From Vicingaceae bacterium (GTDB taxonomy: Bacteria > Bacteroidota > Bacteroidia > Flavobacteriales_E > Vicingaceae): a stretch of DNA of 64,000 nucleotides. The notes below the pieces were generated by a model. The model was not told where the DNA came from. It saw only the letters and a list, made by a program, of their open reading frames with translations, and ran no database searches. Shown one piece after another: positions 37,458 to 48,432 of this stretch; position 1 is the first letter of the stretch; each line of letters starts with the position of its first letter. The stretch covers positions 354,326-418,325 of the forward strand of contig JAOKCF010000001.1 of assembly GCA_028245195.1 (NCBI GenBank). The letters run 5' to 3'. The translations under genes and the position numbers were made by a program.

Positions 37458-38249
37458 TTAATTTCGTTTTTTGCAAACCACTTGATTTGCGAATTTTAGG
37501 TTAATGACACTATACTCATTCCACCCCGTATTATTTAAACCCTTCTTGTAGAACACCTTAAGCTTATTTAGCTTAGTTTTAATATCAGTAGCATCTCCTA
37601 CTACAATTCTATGATTTCCAACGCGTGGTATCAATTCAATTTCCAACTCTTTATTAACATACAACTGTTCAATCTGCGCATTCCAAAGAGGATCTGTTCG
37701 AATAAACTGCGCCATTGTAAAAATATCGTCTATCATTATGCTGCCCTGAATTGAATCGGAAATCATTTTTGCATTTAAATGACTTACCTTCTTAAAGGGC
37801 TCATTTATAAACCCATTAGCTACAAAAACCCTCGAAGTATATTTATCAGAATGGGGCATTACTTTTCCTGTGCTATCCAGGTAGTAACTATCTCCATTGG
37901 TGCTAAATATTCTAACAATAGGTGTTCTTTGAAAAACCTCAACTTGCAACGTCCCATCTATTGTTTTATACACTTCAGCATTTGAAACTGAAGGGTGATT
38001 GTTAATCTTATGCTCTAATCTTTCTGCCTCAATTGCTGAAATAGGCCTTCCCAAAATGGTATCCATTTCATGATACACCATGCCAAAAATATCCTCTTCG
38101 CCAACGAAAAAGTTACCGTTACTATTGTCAATTTTAATATTAATGTCAGTGCAAACCATTTGTTTTTGAGCATGGTTTACAAAGCCGAGAATACCAATTA
38201 ACCCCAACGAAAGCAACACCCACACACTTATATTCAATATCCTTTTCAT
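37458..38249 (-). CDS. ftsQ: Cell division protein FtsQ
   Basis: This 263-residue bitopic protein has one membrane helix (about 7-24) and a periplasmic POTRA-like part starting at VCTDINIKIDNSNGNFFVG. The following beta domain contains LQVEVFQRTPIVRIF and a strand-rich C-terminus. FtsQ scaffolds FtsL/FtsB in the divisome. Sequence divergence from proteobacterial FtsQ is large, but the position between murC and ftsA and the topology leave little doubt. The start overlaps the murC stop by 4 bp. Confidence 0.92.
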   Translation of the reverse strand: MKRILNISVWVLLSLGLIGILGFVNHAQKQMVCTDINIKIDNSNGNFFVGEEDIFGMVYHEMDTILGRPISAIEAERLEHKINNHPSVSNAEVYKTIDGTLQVEVFQRTPIVRIFSTNGDSYYLDSTGKVMPHSDKYTSRVFVANGFINEPFKKVSHLNAKMISDSIQGSIMIDDIFTMAQFIRTDPLWNAQIEQLYVNKELEIELIPRVGNHRIVVGDATDIKTKLNKLKVFYKKGLNNTGWNEYSVINLKFANQVVCKKRN

Positions 38250-39619
38250 GCGTCGATTTGATAATGGTTAATAATTGGATCTATCATAGAATCAATGTCT
38301 CCTGCTCCTACTGTAAGTAACACTTCGATTTCTTTGGTTTTTAAAACATTCAGCAATTGATGTTTCTCGCAGACACTAACTCCTTCTTTGCCAATTAATT
38401 TTGATAACCACATAGAGGTTATTCCTTCAATTGGTTCTTCTCGCGCAGGATAAATTTCAAGTAAAATTAAATCGTCCGAAAGTGATAACTCTAGAGCGAA
38501 GTCTTCTCCAAAATCTCTTGTTCTGCTAAAAAGATGAGGCTGAAAAATGGTCGTAATTTTTTTTCCAGGGTAAAGCTCCTTTACTGACTTTAACAACATT
38601 CTCACCTCTTCAGGGTGGTGTGCATAATCATCGACATAGACGAACTCAGGGGTTTTTAAATGCACATCAAAACGTCGTTTGACTCCTTGGAATTCAGCAA
38701 TTGCTGATTTAATTTTTGAGACATCTACACCTTGCGTAAAAGCGACTGCCATGGCAACCATAGCATTTTCAACATTATGCAAACCAGGTAGTCCGCACTT
38801 CACATTTTCAATTGAAAAACGCTCTGATTCGAAGTCGAAAACAAAAAAGCCATCCTCTACTCGAATGTTTCGCGCTCGAATAGTAGAGTCTTGATCTAGC
38901 GAATACGTTCGAGTAGGTATTTTACTAGGTATGTCTAAAACCTTCATTACTTCTGGCTTCACGTATAACCTACCTTGATCGTCTACTTGTGCTAAAAGCT
39001 GGTTGTATGTGTTCTTTAAATCTTCGCCATCCTTGTAAATATCTAAATGATCAGGGTCTATAGAAGTTATAATCAATTGATTCGGAAATAGCTGTAAAAA
39101 GGAACGATCGTATTCATCAGCCTCGGTCACTAAAATTTCTGCTTCTGGGTCGAGTATTAAATTCGTTCCAAAATCTCTAGAAATTCCGCCCAACAATCCA
39201 TTCACCTTAACCCCTCCCGACTTGAGCAGGTAGGCAATCATAGAAGAAACAGTTGTTTTACCATGTGTTCCGGCAACTGCTATTGTCTTCATTTCTTTAC
39301 TTATCAATCCTAAAACCTGCGCTCGTTTAAGACACTCAAAATTCTCTTCTCTAAAATAAACTAACATGGGGTGATTTGCAGATACTGCGGGAGTGTATAC
39401 AATAAGAGTCTTTGATGCATCGCGATATGGATGAGGAATTGCATCAGCCTCAGAGAAATCAGTGATAGAGATGCCTTCCGTTTGGAGTTGTTTTGTTAAC
39501 GTAGTAGTAGAACGATCATAGCCTGCTGCCTTTTTCCCCATTTGGTTAAAATACCGAGCCAAGGCACTCATTCCGATGCCTCCAATTCCGATAAAATAAA
39601 TATTTTCTTTGTTTATCAT
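38246..39619 (-). CDS. murC: UDP-N-acetylmuramate-L-alanine ligase
   Basis: This 457-residue Mur ligase adds L-Ala to UDP-MurNAc using ATP. The N-terminal UDP-binding motif FIGIGGIGMSALARYFNQ, the ATP P-loop VAGTHGKTTVSSMIA, VTEADEYDRSFLQL and the C-terminal VYVDDYAHHPEEVR and TIFQPHLFSRTRDF are all present. Length is normal. It overlaps ftsQ and murG by 4 bp each, so translation is probably coupled. Confidence 0.98.
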   Translation of the reverse strand: MINKENIYFIGIGGIGMSALARYFNQMGKKAAGYDRSTTTLTKQLQTEGISITDFSEADAIPHPYRDASKTLIVYTPAVSANHPMLVYFREENFECLKRAQVLGLISKEMKTIAVAGTHGKTTVSSMIAYLLKSGGVKVNGLLGGISRDFGTNLILDPEAEILVTEADEYDRSFLQLFPNQLIITSIDPDHLDIYKDGEDLKNTYNQLLAQVDDQGRLYVKPEVMKVLDIPSKIPTRTYSLDQDSTIRARNIRVEDGFFVFDFESERFSIENVKCGLPGLHNVENAMVAMAVAFTQGVDVSKIKSAIAEFQGVKRRFDVHLKTPEFVYVDDYAHHPEEVRMLLKSVKELYPGKKITTIFQPHLFSRTRDFGEDFALELSLSDDLILLEIYPAREEPIEGITSMWLSKLIGKEGVSVCEKHQLLNVLKTKEIEVLLTVGAGDIDSMIDPIINHYQIDA

Positions 39620-40725
39620 TTCAATGAAGAATTCGCAAGCTTCACCGCTTCGTTTGCAATAATATCTGCTGCATCATGATAGCCCAATGGACTAATATTT
39701 TCACTCAACCTACTCAGCTCTGCGTCATTATCTATCAAGTCTAAAACCGTTTTCTCCAGCTTCTCCCTAACCTCTGCATCTGTTATTAATTCAGCTGCAC
39801 TTAAGGTCGTAAGTACTTTTGCATTTTTAGTTTGATGGTCTTCTGCCGCTGAAGGCAATGGAACGAAAATGCTAGGTTTTTTTACCAAACAAAGTTCTGA
39901 AACGGCAAGAGCACCTGCTCTCGACACTACCAAATCAGCAATGGCGTAACCCAAATCCATTCGCTTAATAAACTCAGTTACTTTTAACCAAGATTCCTTT
40001 CCAACAGCTGCCTTTTGAGCACGCTCATGAAATAATTTACCAGTTTGCCAAACCACTTGAGTTCCTGCCTTTTCCCATGCGGCAATAGAATTTTCTACCG
40101 CTTCATTTATAGACCATGCACCTAAGCTACCACCGACTACTAGAACTGTTTTTTTAGCAGCATCTAGGTTGAAAAACTCAAGAGCTCTTTCCTTCTTACC
40201 TTCTAGCTTAATTACCTCCGATCGAACTGGATTCCCAGTTAAAATGATTTTTTCTTTTGGGAAGAAAACTTGCATTCCATCATAGGCAACGCATATTTTA
40301 CTTGCTTCTTTTCCTAATATTTTATTCGTTAAACCGGCGTATGAGTTTTGCTCTTGCAGTAGTGTGGGAACTTTTGCTTTATTCGCAGCCCTTAACAAGG
40401 GTCCGCTTGCATAACCTCCTACTCCAATAGCTATGTCAGGTTTAAACTCCTTCACTATTTTTTTCGCCATTGCTGCGCTTTTTAGCAACATAAACGGGAA
40501 CTTCAAATTCTTTAAGGTTAGTTTTCGCTGTAGACCCATGATTGGCAAACCAACAATCTCAAATCCTGCTTCAGGCACTTTTGTCATCTCCATGCGACCT
40601 AGGGCTCCAACGAATAAAAATTCAGTGTTAGGTCGTAATTTCTTGATGGCATTTGCAATAGCAATCGCAGGAAAGATATGCCCTCCTGTTCCTCCACCAG
40701 AAATTATTACTTTCAGATTAGCCAT
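39616..40725 (-). CDS. murG: Undecaprenyl-PP-MurNAc-pentapeptide GlcNAc transferase
   Basis: This 369-residue GT28 enzyme makes lipid II from lipid I on the cytoplasmic face. G-loop 1 is ISGGGTGGHIFPAIAIANA. Later come GVGGYASGPLLRAA, LLQEQNSYAGLTNK, VVGGSLGAWSINEA and the nucleotide-sugar region VSRAGALAVSELCL with FVPLPSAAEDHQTKNA. It overlaps ftsW by 8 bp at its start and murC by 4 bp at its stop. Confidence 0.98.
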   Translation of the reverse strand: MANLKVIISGGGTGGHIFPAIAIANAIKKLRPNTEFLFVGALGRMEMTKVPEAGFEIVGLPIMGLQRKLTLKNLKFPFMLLKSAAMAKKIVKEFKPDIAIGVGGYASGPLLRAANKAKVPTLLQEQNSYAGLTNKILGKEASKICVAYDGMQVFFPKEKIILTGNPVRSEVIKLEGKKERALEFFNLDAAKKTVLVVGGSLGAWSINEAVENSIAAWEKAGTQVVWQTGKLFHERAQKAAVGKESWLKVTEFIKRMDLGYAIADLVVSRAGALAVSELCLVKKPSIFVPLPSAAEDHQTKNAKVLTTLSAAELITDAEVREKLEKTVLDLIDNDAELSRLSENISPLGYHDAADIIANEAVKLANSSLK

Positions 40726-41893
40726 GATTTTCCTCCATTTTTTCGTTTTCAGTATTTCTACTTACACTTAAAATAATTCCAACTGCCAAGCACGTAAACC
40801 AAATAGACGTACCTCCCATGCTCACCATTGGCAATGATTGACCAGTAACCGGAAAAAGATTCACTGCAACGGCCATGTTAATCATCGCTTGAAATACCAA
40901 ACTAAAACTTAATCCTATAGCCAATAAAGAACCAAATGTCCTGGGAGCATTCTTTGCAATTAACACTCCTCTGTATAACAAAATCAAATACAGCAGCAAG
41001 GTAAATGTGCCGCCTACTATTCCATATTCTTCAATAACTGTGGCAAAAATAAAATCGGAATAAGATTGAGGCAAAAAGTTTCTCTGAGTGCTTCTACCAG
41101 GCCCTTTTCCCATAACCCCACCAGTAGCTATTGCAATTTTAGATTGCTCAGCTTGATAGTTGGCTTGAGCACTTCCATCAGAAAAGTTGCTAATCCTATT
41201 CTTCCATGTGATAACCCTATTCGTCAATGCAGAATTCGCATCTGATGTTTTCGTTTCTTGAATACTAAGTCCAATTGCAATGAAAATACTCAATAGCGTG
41301 ACACCAACAGCAATCAGTGAAAATATGTACTTCAAATTTATACGACCAACAAACATTAATACCAAACAAGTAACAAACAGCATTGCTGCTGTAGAAAGGT
41401 TGGCGGGAAGTATTAGCCCACATACAATTAAGACAGGAATCATAATGGGCAAAAATGCCTGATTAAAATCTTTGATATTGTCTTGGCGCTTGGAAAGCAT
41501 TCTTGCCAAAAACATAATCAATGCCAGTTTTGCTAAATCGGAGGTTTGAAAAGTTTGATTAATAATAGGTATTACTAACCAACGACTTGCATCGTTGATA
41601 CTCGCACCCGTAAGGAGCGTGAAGAGGAGCAGCGGAATGGCTAATAACAATCCAATCTGCGACATCCTCGAATAATACCGATAATTAACCTTGTGCGCAA
41701 AATACATCAATAAAAACCCTATAAATAAAATAATGGAATGCTTGAACAGATAATATTCCGTATTCCCACCTTGATATTTATAAGCAAGCGTTACAATCGA
41801 GCTGTACACAACCAGCACAGAGAATATAGCCAAGAGTAAAACCACTGCCCATATTACTCGATCACCCTTTATGTATTTATTGATAAAATGCAT
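40718..41893 (-). CDS. ftsW: Peptidoglycan glycosyltransferase FtsW
   Basis: This 391-residue SEDS protein has ten membrane helices. FtsW polymerises lipid II with its partner PBP FtsI at the septum. Typical segments are SDLAKLALIMFLARMLSK, the PNLST-equivalent LPANLSTAAMLF, EEYGIVGGTFTLLLYLIL and the C-terminal FPVTGQSLPMVSMGGTS. It lies between murD and murG with a 1-bp gap from murD. Confidence 0.97.
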   Translation of the reverse strand: MHFINKYIKGDRVIWAVVLLLAIFSVLVVYSSIVTLAYKYQGGNTEYYLFKHSIILFIGFLLMYFAHKVNYRYYSRMSQIGLLLAIPLLLFTLLTGASINDASRWLVIPIINQTFQTSDLAKLALIMFLARMLSKRQDNIKDFNQAFLPIMIPVLIVCGLILPANLSTAAMLFVTCLVLMFVGRINLKYIFSLIAVGVTLLSIFIAIGLSIQETKTSDANSALTNRVITWKNRISNFSDGSAQANYQAEQSKIAIATGGVMGKGPGRSTQRNFLPQSYSDFIFATVIEEYGIVGGTFTLLLYLILLYRGVLIAKNAPRTFGSLLAIGLSFSLVFQAMINMAVAVNLFPVTGQSLPMVSMGGTSIWFTCLAVGIILSVSRNTENEKMEENHG

Positions 41894-41894
41894 T

Positions 41895-43226
41895 TTACAA
41901 TGACTTTACAGCCTGCTTAAATTGATGTCCTCTATCCTCGTAATTTTCGAACAAATCGAAACTAGCGCAAGCTGGAGACAACAACACAGCATCTCCACTT
42001 TGTCCAATCTCATATGCTTTTTTAACAGCTTCTACCGCAGAATGAGCTTCTTCAATAATTTGAATATGATCTCTGAACGCCTCTATTATTTTCGAATTAT
42101 CCGTACCCAAACATATTATTGCTTTTACTTTATCCTTAACAAGGATAAGTAATTGGTCGTAATCATTTCCTTTATCAACTCCTCCAACTATCCATACCAA
42201 GTCTTTATTCACGCTTTCTAGCGCATACCAAGTTGAATTTATATTTGTTGCTTTTGAGTCGTTGATAAACTCGATGCCGTGAATGGTTCCAACCGTTTCC
42301 AATCGGTGCTCCACATTCTGAAAATCTGACAAAGACTCTCTGATTAATTCCTTTCTTAAATCCAATACTCTACCGGCTATTCCTGATGCCATAGTGTTAT
42401 AAAGATTGTGCTTGCCTTGCAAGGCTAAATGGTGTATTGACATAATAAATTGGTCGTTTGTTATTAGTTTAACTATTAGTTGTTCGTGATCTATATATGC
42501 TCCTTTCGGGAGTTGTTTTTTTATTGAAAATGGAATGAGTTCCGCTTCTGTTTTCGTTCGCTGCATGGCTAATCTGATGCTTTCATCATCTTCACTGTAG
42601 ATGAATTTATCGGTTGGGTTGGCATTCATGGCAATTCTCATTTTAGCATCGGCATACAACTCAAAAGAGTCGTTATAGCGGTCTAAGTGATCGGGAGTAA
42701 TGTTGAGTAGAATTGCTATATCCGCTCTAAACTCTTTTATCCCATCTAGCTGAAAACTGCTCAACTCTAATACATACCAATCAAAATCTTCAGTTGCCAC
42801 TTGTTCTGCAAAGCTTTTTCCAACATTTCCCGCAACTCCTGCATTTACTCCGCACCTCAACAGCACATGATGCAATAGAAGTGTCGTCGTTGTTTTACCA
42901 TTACTTCCGGTAATTCCTATGATTTTAGCTTGGCAATAGCGAAAAGCAAATTCAATCTCAGAAATCACTGAAGTACCTTTGCTTAGTAATTGCTGAATCA
43001 AGGGCACTTCATCAGCAATGCCCGGACTCTTGATTACCTCATCTGCTTCCAGTATTCTTTCTGCAGAATGCTTTCCTTCCTCCCATTCAATTTCATTTTG
43101 TTCAATAACTTTCTTGTATTTGTCTTTGATTTTTCCAAAATCTGAGACAAAGGGCACAAGACCCTTTTTCTTTGCTAGCAAAGCTGCACCTACTCCACTT
43201 TCTCCGCCGCCAAGTATTGCTATCAT
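41895..43226 (-). CDS. murD: UDP-N-acetylmuramoylalanine-D-glutamate ligase
   Basis: This 443-residue Mur ligase adds D-Glu to UDP-MurNAc-L-Ala. The N-terminal binding fold opens IAILGGGESGVGAALLAKK. The ATP P-loop is GITGSNGKTTTTLLLHH. The magnesium/Lys region ILLNITPDHLDRY, FINDSKATNINSTWYAL and LSPACASFDLFENYEDRG are MurD-specific. The start lies 4 bp after the mraY stop. Confidence 0.98.
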   Translation of the reverse strand: MIAILGGGESGVGAALLAKKKGLVPFVSDFGKIKDKYKKVIEQNEIEWEEGKHSAERILEADEVIKSPGIADEVPLIQQLLSKGTSVISEIEFAFRYCQAKIIGITGSNGKTTTTLLLHHVLLRCGVNAGVAGNVGKSFAEQVATEDFDWYVLELSSFQLDGIKEFRADIAILLNITPDHLDRYNDSFELYADAKMRIAMNANPTDKFIYSEDDESIRLAMQRTKTEAELIPFSIKKQLPKGAYIDHEQLIVKLITNDQFIMSIHHLALQGKHNLYNTMASGIAGRVLDLRKELIRESLSDFQNVEHRLETVGTIHGIEFINDSKATNINSTWYALESVNKDLVWIVGGVDKGNDYDQLLILVKDKVKAIICLGTDNSKIIEAFRDHIQIIEEAHSAVEAVKKAYEIGQSGDAVLLSPACASFDLFENYEDRGHQFKQAVKSL

Positions 43227-43230
43227 TATT

Positions 43231-44448
43231 CTATCTAAGTTTCAACGTAACAATTGATAAGATGGCAAGCATAATTCCTACAATCCAAAAGCGAGAAACA
43301 ATCTTTGATTCGTGCATTCCTTTTTTCTGATAATGATGGTGTAATGGAGCCATCAAAAACACCCTGCGTCCTTCGCCGAATTTCTTTTTCGTGTATTTGA
43401 AATAAGCCACCTGAATCATTACCGATAAGTTTTCGACCAAAAACACACCGCAGAAAACTGGAATTAATAGTTCTTTTCGAATTGCTAGGGCAAAAACTGC
43501 AATAATTCCACCCAAGGCTAAACTTCCTGTATCGCCCATAAATACCTGAGCAGGATAAGAGTTGTACCACAAGAAACCTATACAAGCTCCCACAAAAGCA
43601 CCGATAAAAATTACCAGTTCACCTGAGTTTGGGATATACATAATGTTGAGATAGTCGGAGAAAATGACATTACCAGATACGTATGCAAAAACTGCCAAAG
43701 TGATTCCAATTATGGCAGAAGTTCCAGTAGCCAACCCATCGAGACCATCGGTCATGTTCGCTCCGTTTGAAACGGCCGTAACAATTACAATCACTACAGG
43801 AATAAAAATTAACCATGCCCAATCCATCGAATTATCGCAACACCAGTCTAATACAGAACCGTAATCAAACTCATTATTCTTAACAAACGGGATGGTTGTT
43901 TTCATCGACTTTGTAGGCTCCCAAGTTGTTGAACTTTCTCCCACCATTTGCACGGTTTCCACTTTAACTTCTTGAGCTACATATACATCTTCATGGAAGT
44001 AAAGAATAGACCCAACAAAAAGACCCACGAAAACCTGACCTATAATTTTAAACTTGCCTGCTAGCCCTTCTTTGTTTTTCTTGAAAACTTTAATGTAGTC
44101 ATCGATAAAACCTATTGCGCCCAACATAACCGTTGAAACAAGCATCAAGATGATGTAAATGTTATCTAGCTTGGCGAATAACAATGTTGGAATTAAAATA
44201 GAGGCCAGTATGATTAAACCACCCATTGTTGGCGTTCCCTGCTTTGCCTTTTGCCCGTCAAGACCTAAGTCACGAACCGTTTCCCCAACTTGCTTTGTAT
44301 GCAAATAATTAATTATTCGCTTTCCAAAAACCATAGAAATTAAAAGCGAAACAATAACAGATGCTGCCGTTCGGAAAGTAATGTATTGAAACACTCCAGC
44401 TCCCGGAAAGTCTAATTCATTTAAATATTCAAATAAGTAGTATAACAT
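43231..44448 (-). CDS. mraY: Phospho-N-acetylmuramoyl-pentapeptide transferase
   Basis: This 405-residue membrane enzyme transfers phospho-MurNAc-pentapeptide to undecaprenyl phosphate to make lipid I. Signature runs are [11 protein letters not shown], the catalytic Asp pair [44 protein letters not shown] and the last-loop [19 protein letters not shown]. It is longer than the usual 360 residues because of an insert of about 50 residues after the third helix, common in Bacteroidota. Confidence 0.97.
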   Translation of the reverse strand: MLYYLFEYLNELDFPGAGVFQYITFRTAASVIVSLLISMVFGKRIINYLHTKQVGETVRDLGLDGQKAKQGTPTMGGLIILASILIPTLLFAKLDNIYIILMLVSTVMLGAIGFIDDYIKVFKKNKEGLAGKFKIIGQVFVGLFVGSILYFHEDVYVAQEVKVETVQMVGESSTTWEPTKSMKTTIPFVKNNEFDYGSVLDWCCDNSMDWAWLIFIPVVIVIVTAVSNGANMTDGLDGLATGTSAIIGITLAVFAYVSGNVIFSDYLNIMYIPNSGELVIFIGAFVGACIGFLWYNSYPAQVFMGDTGSLALGGIIAVFALAIRKELLIPVFCGVFLVENLSVMIQVAYFKYTKKKFGEGRRVFLMAPLHHHYQKKGMHESKIVSRFWIVGIMLAILSIVTLKLR

Positions 44449-44450
44449 GC

Positions 44451-45914
44451 CTATTTCGTTTGGTTTTCAGTCAATGCTTCAGTTAATATTTCTAAGTCGT
44501 CAAAATGGAATCGTTCTCCGTTTATCTCTTGATAATTCTCATGCCCTTTTCCTGCGACTATCAAAATGTCATTCGCTTGCGCTAATGAACTTGCGATTCT
44601 AATTGCTTCTTTTCTATTAGTAATGGCCAAGACTTTTCTCTTCGAAGAAGCATCAACACCTGTTTTCATTTCATTAATAATTGAATCAGGATCTTCTGTT
44701 CTCGGGTTGTCTGAAGTAAGAATTACACGGTCACTTAATTTGCAGGCAATCGCTGCCATTAATGGACGTTTGGCACGGTCTCTATCGCCACCACAACCTA
44801 CCACGGTAATCACTTCTTCGTTGCCAGTTCGAATGTCTTTTATGGTTTTTAGCACGTTTTCAAGGGCATCAGGGCTATGAGCATAATCAACGATTCCTGT
44901 TATCCCTCCAATTTTTAAGTGCTGAAATCTTCCTGCAACAGAATTTAGTGTACTCAAAACAGTTAATACTTGCATTTTATCTTGATCCAACAGCATAGCA
45001 ATCCCATAAACCGTCGTCAAATTGTATGCATTGAAGTATCCTATAAACGGACTCCAAAACTCTTGGCCATCAATATTCAAACTCAAGCCATCAAATGAAC
45101 TTTCTATCACCTTAGTTTTAAAGTCGGCTTGAGTCTTTAATGCATAAAAGCGCTTTATTGCAGCACTCTCCTGCAACATCACCTGTCCGTTCTTATCATC
45201 TTTATTCGACAAAGCGAAAGAGCCTTTTGGAAGGAGGTTAAAAAAACTTTGCTTGGCTTTTATGTATTCTTTGAATGTTTTGTGAAAATCTAGGTGCTCG
45301 TGTGTGATGTTAGTAAAAGCTCCTCCGGCAAAAGTGATGCCTGCAACCCTGTGCTGCACAACTGCATGAGAACTTACCTCCATAAAGCAGAATTCGCAGC
45401 CAGCCAAAAACATCTCCACCAACAGCTCGTTCAGTTGAATCGCATCGGGAGTTGTATGAGTAGATTTAATTTCCTTCTCCCCAATCTTATTCACAACAGT
45501 AGAAATCAGACCAACATAATGACCTAGCTTGCTAAATAGCTGATGCAACAAAGTAACCGTTGTAGTTTTACCATTTGTACCCGTAACTCCCACCAACTTT
45601 ATTTTCGAAGAAGGGTTATCGTAAAAATTAGAAGCCATTACTCCTAATGCCTGCTCACTATCTTGCACCTTCACATAGGTTACGGTTTTCAAAAAACTTT
45701 TAGGCAGTTTTTCACATATGATTGTATTTGCTCCGTTTGCAATAGATTTTTCGATAAAATCATGCCCGTCCACTTGCGTTCCAACTTGAGCAACATAGCA
45801 AAAATCACTCGCTATCTTTCTTGAGTCGAAGGCAATTCCAGACAATTCGACAGATGTATCGCCTATCACTTCCAAAATGGAAACACCATACAATATGTCT
45901 TTTAAATTCTTCAC
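44451..45914 (-). CDS. murE: UDP-MurNAc-tripeptide synthetase (meso-DAP type)
   Basis: This 487-residue Mur ligase has the P-loop [18 protein letters not shown], the carbamylated Lys region [26 protein letters not shown] and, late, [15 protein letters not shown]. The DNPR motif marks meso-diaminopimelate-adding enzymes as opposed to lysine-adding ones, so the wall should contain meso-DAP. This agrees with the OmpA-type DAP-binding proteins nearby. The start overlaps ftsI by 4 bp. Confidence 0.97.
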   Translation of the reverse strand: MKNLKDILYGVSILEVIGDTSVELSGIAFDSRKIASDFCYVAQVGTQVDGHDFIEKSIANGANTIICEKLPKSFLKTVTYVKVQDSEQALGVMASNFYDNPSSKIKLVGVTGTNGKTTTVTLLHQLFSKLGHYVGLISTVVNKIGEKEIKSTHTTPDAIQLNELLVEMFLAGCEFCFMEVSSHAVVQHRVAGITFAGGAFTNITHEHLDFHKTFKEYIKAKQSFFNLLPKGSFALSNKDDKNGQVMLQESAAIKRFYALKTQADFKTKVIESSFDGLSLNIDGQEFWSPFIGYFNAYNLTTVYGIAMLLDQDKMQVLTVLSTLNSVAGRFQHLKIGGITGIVDYAHSPDALENVLKTIKDIRTGNEEVITVVGCGGDRDRAKRPLMAAIACKLSDRVILTSDNPRTEDPDSIINEMKTGVDASSKRKVLAITNRKEAIRIASSLAQANDILIVAGKGHENYQEINGERFHFDDLEILTEALTENQTK

Positions 45915-48040
45915 GATAATTCGATTTGTATTTGTTGCCCTTGCTGAATTCGTTCACCTGCAGTTAACGACTGAGATTTTACAACCCCTGCTCCACTAAT
46001 TTTTACCCTCAAACCTTGATTTTCTAGCAAATAAATTGCGTCGCGTAAACCCATCCCAACTACATTGGGTACCAGGTTTTCTCGAATAGCTCTTGGAGCT
46101 AACTGCACCCCCTTTGATTGAGTAGAGGTTACCACCCAACTTTGATCTCCTGCTGAAGACTTCACTGGAATATCCAATGCATTAAACACTTGTTCGATGT
46201 TATCCTTATAACCGTGTTTAGAATATGGAATCGCCGAATTAGCAAAAAATTTCTGTTCTTCAAGCTCTTCATGCATCTCCAAACTATTTGCATATACCTT
46301 ATCAGCTACTTCCTTGAAGATTGGCCCAGCAACTAAATTTCCGTAATACACATTCATGCTCGGCGCATTGATTACTACAATACAGGAATATTGAGGATTA
46401 TCTGCAGGAAAATAACCTACAAAAGAGGCTTGATAACTCACCTTCGACTTGTCTTTGTACGCATTTATTCCACCTCGATTATTTGCAATTTGAGCCGTCC
46501 CTGTCTTTCCAGCAATTTTGTAATCTGCATTTCTAAGGTTTGAAGCAGTTCCATTTGACACGACACCCTCTAGTGCAGATTGCACTTTGTCAATCGTCTC
46601 TTTTGAACAAATTCTTGGATTCAACACCTCTGTTTTAATTTCCTGAACTACCGTTCTACCTTTCATTATTTTCTCAACGAACTTTGGCTTTACCATTCGA
46701 CCACCATTAGCGACAGCGTTGTAAAAGGCTAATATTTGAAGTGGCGTTACTTGCAATTCATATCCATGTGCCATCCAAGCCAAAGAAATTCCAGACCATG
46801 TATCTTCTGAAGTATTTTTGATATATGGCTTTCCCTCCCCCTCAATCTCAATTCCCAACTTATCACGTAGATTCATCTTTGCCAAATGATCAATAAATTG
46901 CTGTGGGTTTTCGCTGTAGCTTTTTGTAATAATTTCAGCCATCCCAATGTTTGATGACACCTCTAAAATTCTCTGAACAGTAATCTTTCCCCAACCTCCA
47001 TCATCGTGGTTGGAATCCTTTATGGTTCTATCGTAATACTGCTTAGACCCATCACCACAATCAATAATGTCACCCATATCGACATAACCATCTTCTAAAG
47101 CTGCAATTAATGCAGGTAACTTAAAAGTTGAACCTGGCTCGGTTATTTCACCAATCGCATAATTATAACCCTCATAATAAGAACCGCTTGACGTTCTTTT
47201 TAAGTTTGCAATAGCTTTTACCGAACCTGTAGCTACCTCCATCAAAACTACCGTCCCATGGTCTGCTTCATGCTTTTCCAATTGCTTCTCCAACGCATTT
47301 GCTGCAACATCTTGAAGGTTCACATCAATGGTAGTGTAAATGTCCATTCCGTCTTCTGGCTCAATTTCATCAGCATCGCCAACCGGCATCCAAACTCCAC
47401 CAGATATTTTTTGCATCAAGCGCTTTCCGTCAATTCCGCTTAAAGCATCACTATATGCTCCCTCAAGGCCAACAGGCGAAATATCTTCTCGCTCATAACC
47501 AATAGTTCTAGCTGCAAGAACTCGAAATGGTCGTTCTCTTTTATTTTGTTGAATCGTAATAAAGCCACCTTTATACTTCCCTCTCCTAAACAGCGGAAAA
47601 TTTTTCATCTGCCTTAACTGGGTGTATTTTATATTCCTTCGAATCAAATGGTAGCGAGATCCTTTTTCTCGTGCAGAAATCAATTCTTTCCGGTAGGATG
47701 CAGGAGACCGATCTTTGAATAGTTCACTCAAGCTCCAAGCTAGTGTATCGACCTTTTCTGCAAAAAGCACATCTGAAATGGCATCAGCATTTGGATCAAA
47801 TCTAACTTCATAAATAGGAATAGAGGTAGCCAAGAGACTTCCGTCGGAAGAGTAAATATTTCCACGAACTGCATCTATACTCTTGTCTCTTAAAGTTCTA
47901 CTTTGAACTTTTTTCTTTAAGTCTCCTCCTTCAATCAACTGAATAGTTAGGGCCTTACCAACTATAGCCACCCCAAAAAGACATACCGTGAAGTACACGA
48001 TATAGATTCGCCAAGCGATGTCTTTTTTTATTTCAGTCAT
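45911..48040 (-). CDS. ftsI: Septal penicillin-binding protein (FtsI/PBP3) with PASTA domain
   Basis: This 709-residue class B PBP cross-links septal peptidoglycan. One membrane helix lies at about residues 10-32. The dimerisation part has the RGNIYSSDGSLLATS motif. The transpeptidase motifs are STFK (in TEPGSTFKLPALIA), SSN (EVSSNIGMAEI) and KTGTA (GKTGTAQIANN). One PASTA domain closes the protein (NVVGMGLRDAIYLLENQGLR). The start overlaps ftsL by 8 bp. Confidence 0.97.
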   Translation of the reverse strand: MTEIKKDIAWRIYIVYFTVCLFGVAIVGKALTIQLIEGGDLKKKVQSRTLRDKSIDAVRGNIYSSDGSLLATSIPIYEVRFDPNADAISDVLFAEKVDTLAWSLSELFKDRSPASYRKELISAREKGSRYHLIRRNIKYTQLRQMKNFPLFRRGKYKGGFITIQQNKRERPFRVLAARTIGYEREDISPVGLEGAYSDALSGIDGKRLMQKISGGVWMPVGDADEIEPEDGMDIYTTIDVNLQDVAANALEKQLEKHEADHGTVVLMEVATGSVKAIANLKRTSSGSYYEGYNYAIGEITEPGSTFKLPALIAALEDGYVDMGDIIDCGDGSKQYYDRTIKDSNHDDGGWGKITVQRILEVSSNIGMAEIITKSYSENPQQFIDHLAKMNLRDKLGIEIEGEGKPYIKNTSEDTWSGISLAWMAHGYELQVTPLQILAFYNAVANGGRMVKPKFVEKIMKGRTVVQEIKTEVLNPRICSKETIDKVQSALEGVVSNGTASNLRNADYKIAGKTGTAQIANNRGGINAYKDKSKVSYQASFVGYFPADNPQYSCIVVINAPSMNVYYGNLVAGPIFKEVADKVYANSLEMHEELEEQKFFANSAIPYSKHGYKDNIEQVFNALDIPVKSSAGDQSWVVTSTQSKGVQLAPRAIRENLVPNVVGMGLRDAIYLLENQGLRVKISGAGVVKSQSLTAGERIQQGQQIQIELS

Positions 48041-48431
48041 TTAAAATTGCTTTTTTCTCTTTTTTTGAAAGCATTATTTTTTTTGGTGGAGAAGTCAACT
48101 CCTTTAACCCCATTTCAGCTGTCGCCTCAGCAACCTCAGATTGCTTGCTAATTATCATTAAGTCCGATTTGGTTGTGATGTATTCCGACCTTAATTCCTT
48201 TAGAGAATTGTTGGTGCGATGAAGATTAATTACCACCTTTTGAGTGCGGTATCCGTTAGCAATGTAACAGATACCCAAAAAAGTAAGAAAGAAGATATAA
48301 GGCAATGCGCCTAATACAATCTCCTTCGACAGAAAACTGCCAGTCAACAAAGACTTAAAGCCCGCAGTAGTGCCTTTTTCTGCCGGACTTTCATCTGGCT
48401 TATCTTCCTTTTTATATTTGTTAAACCTCAC
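48033..48431 (-). CDS. ftsL: FtsL-like divisome protein
   Basis: This 132-residue protein has a charged cytoplasmic N-terminus, one membrane helix (about 42-62, ALPYIFFLTFLGICYIANG) and a periplasmic coiled-coil (INLHRTNNSLKELRSEYITT). This topology, with the position between rsmH and ftsI, defines the fast-evolving FtsL, which bridges FtsQ and FtsW/FtsI. Sequence similarity outside Bacteroidota would be low, so the name rests mainly on topology and synteny. Confidence 0.88.
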   Translation of the reverse strand: MRFNKYKKEDKPDESPAEKGTTAGFKSLLTGSFLSKEIVLGALPYIFFLTFLGICYIANGYRTQKVVINLHRTNNSLKELRSEYITTKSDLMIISKQSEVAEATAEMGLKELTSPPKKIMLSKKEKKAILND

Positions 48432-48432
48432 C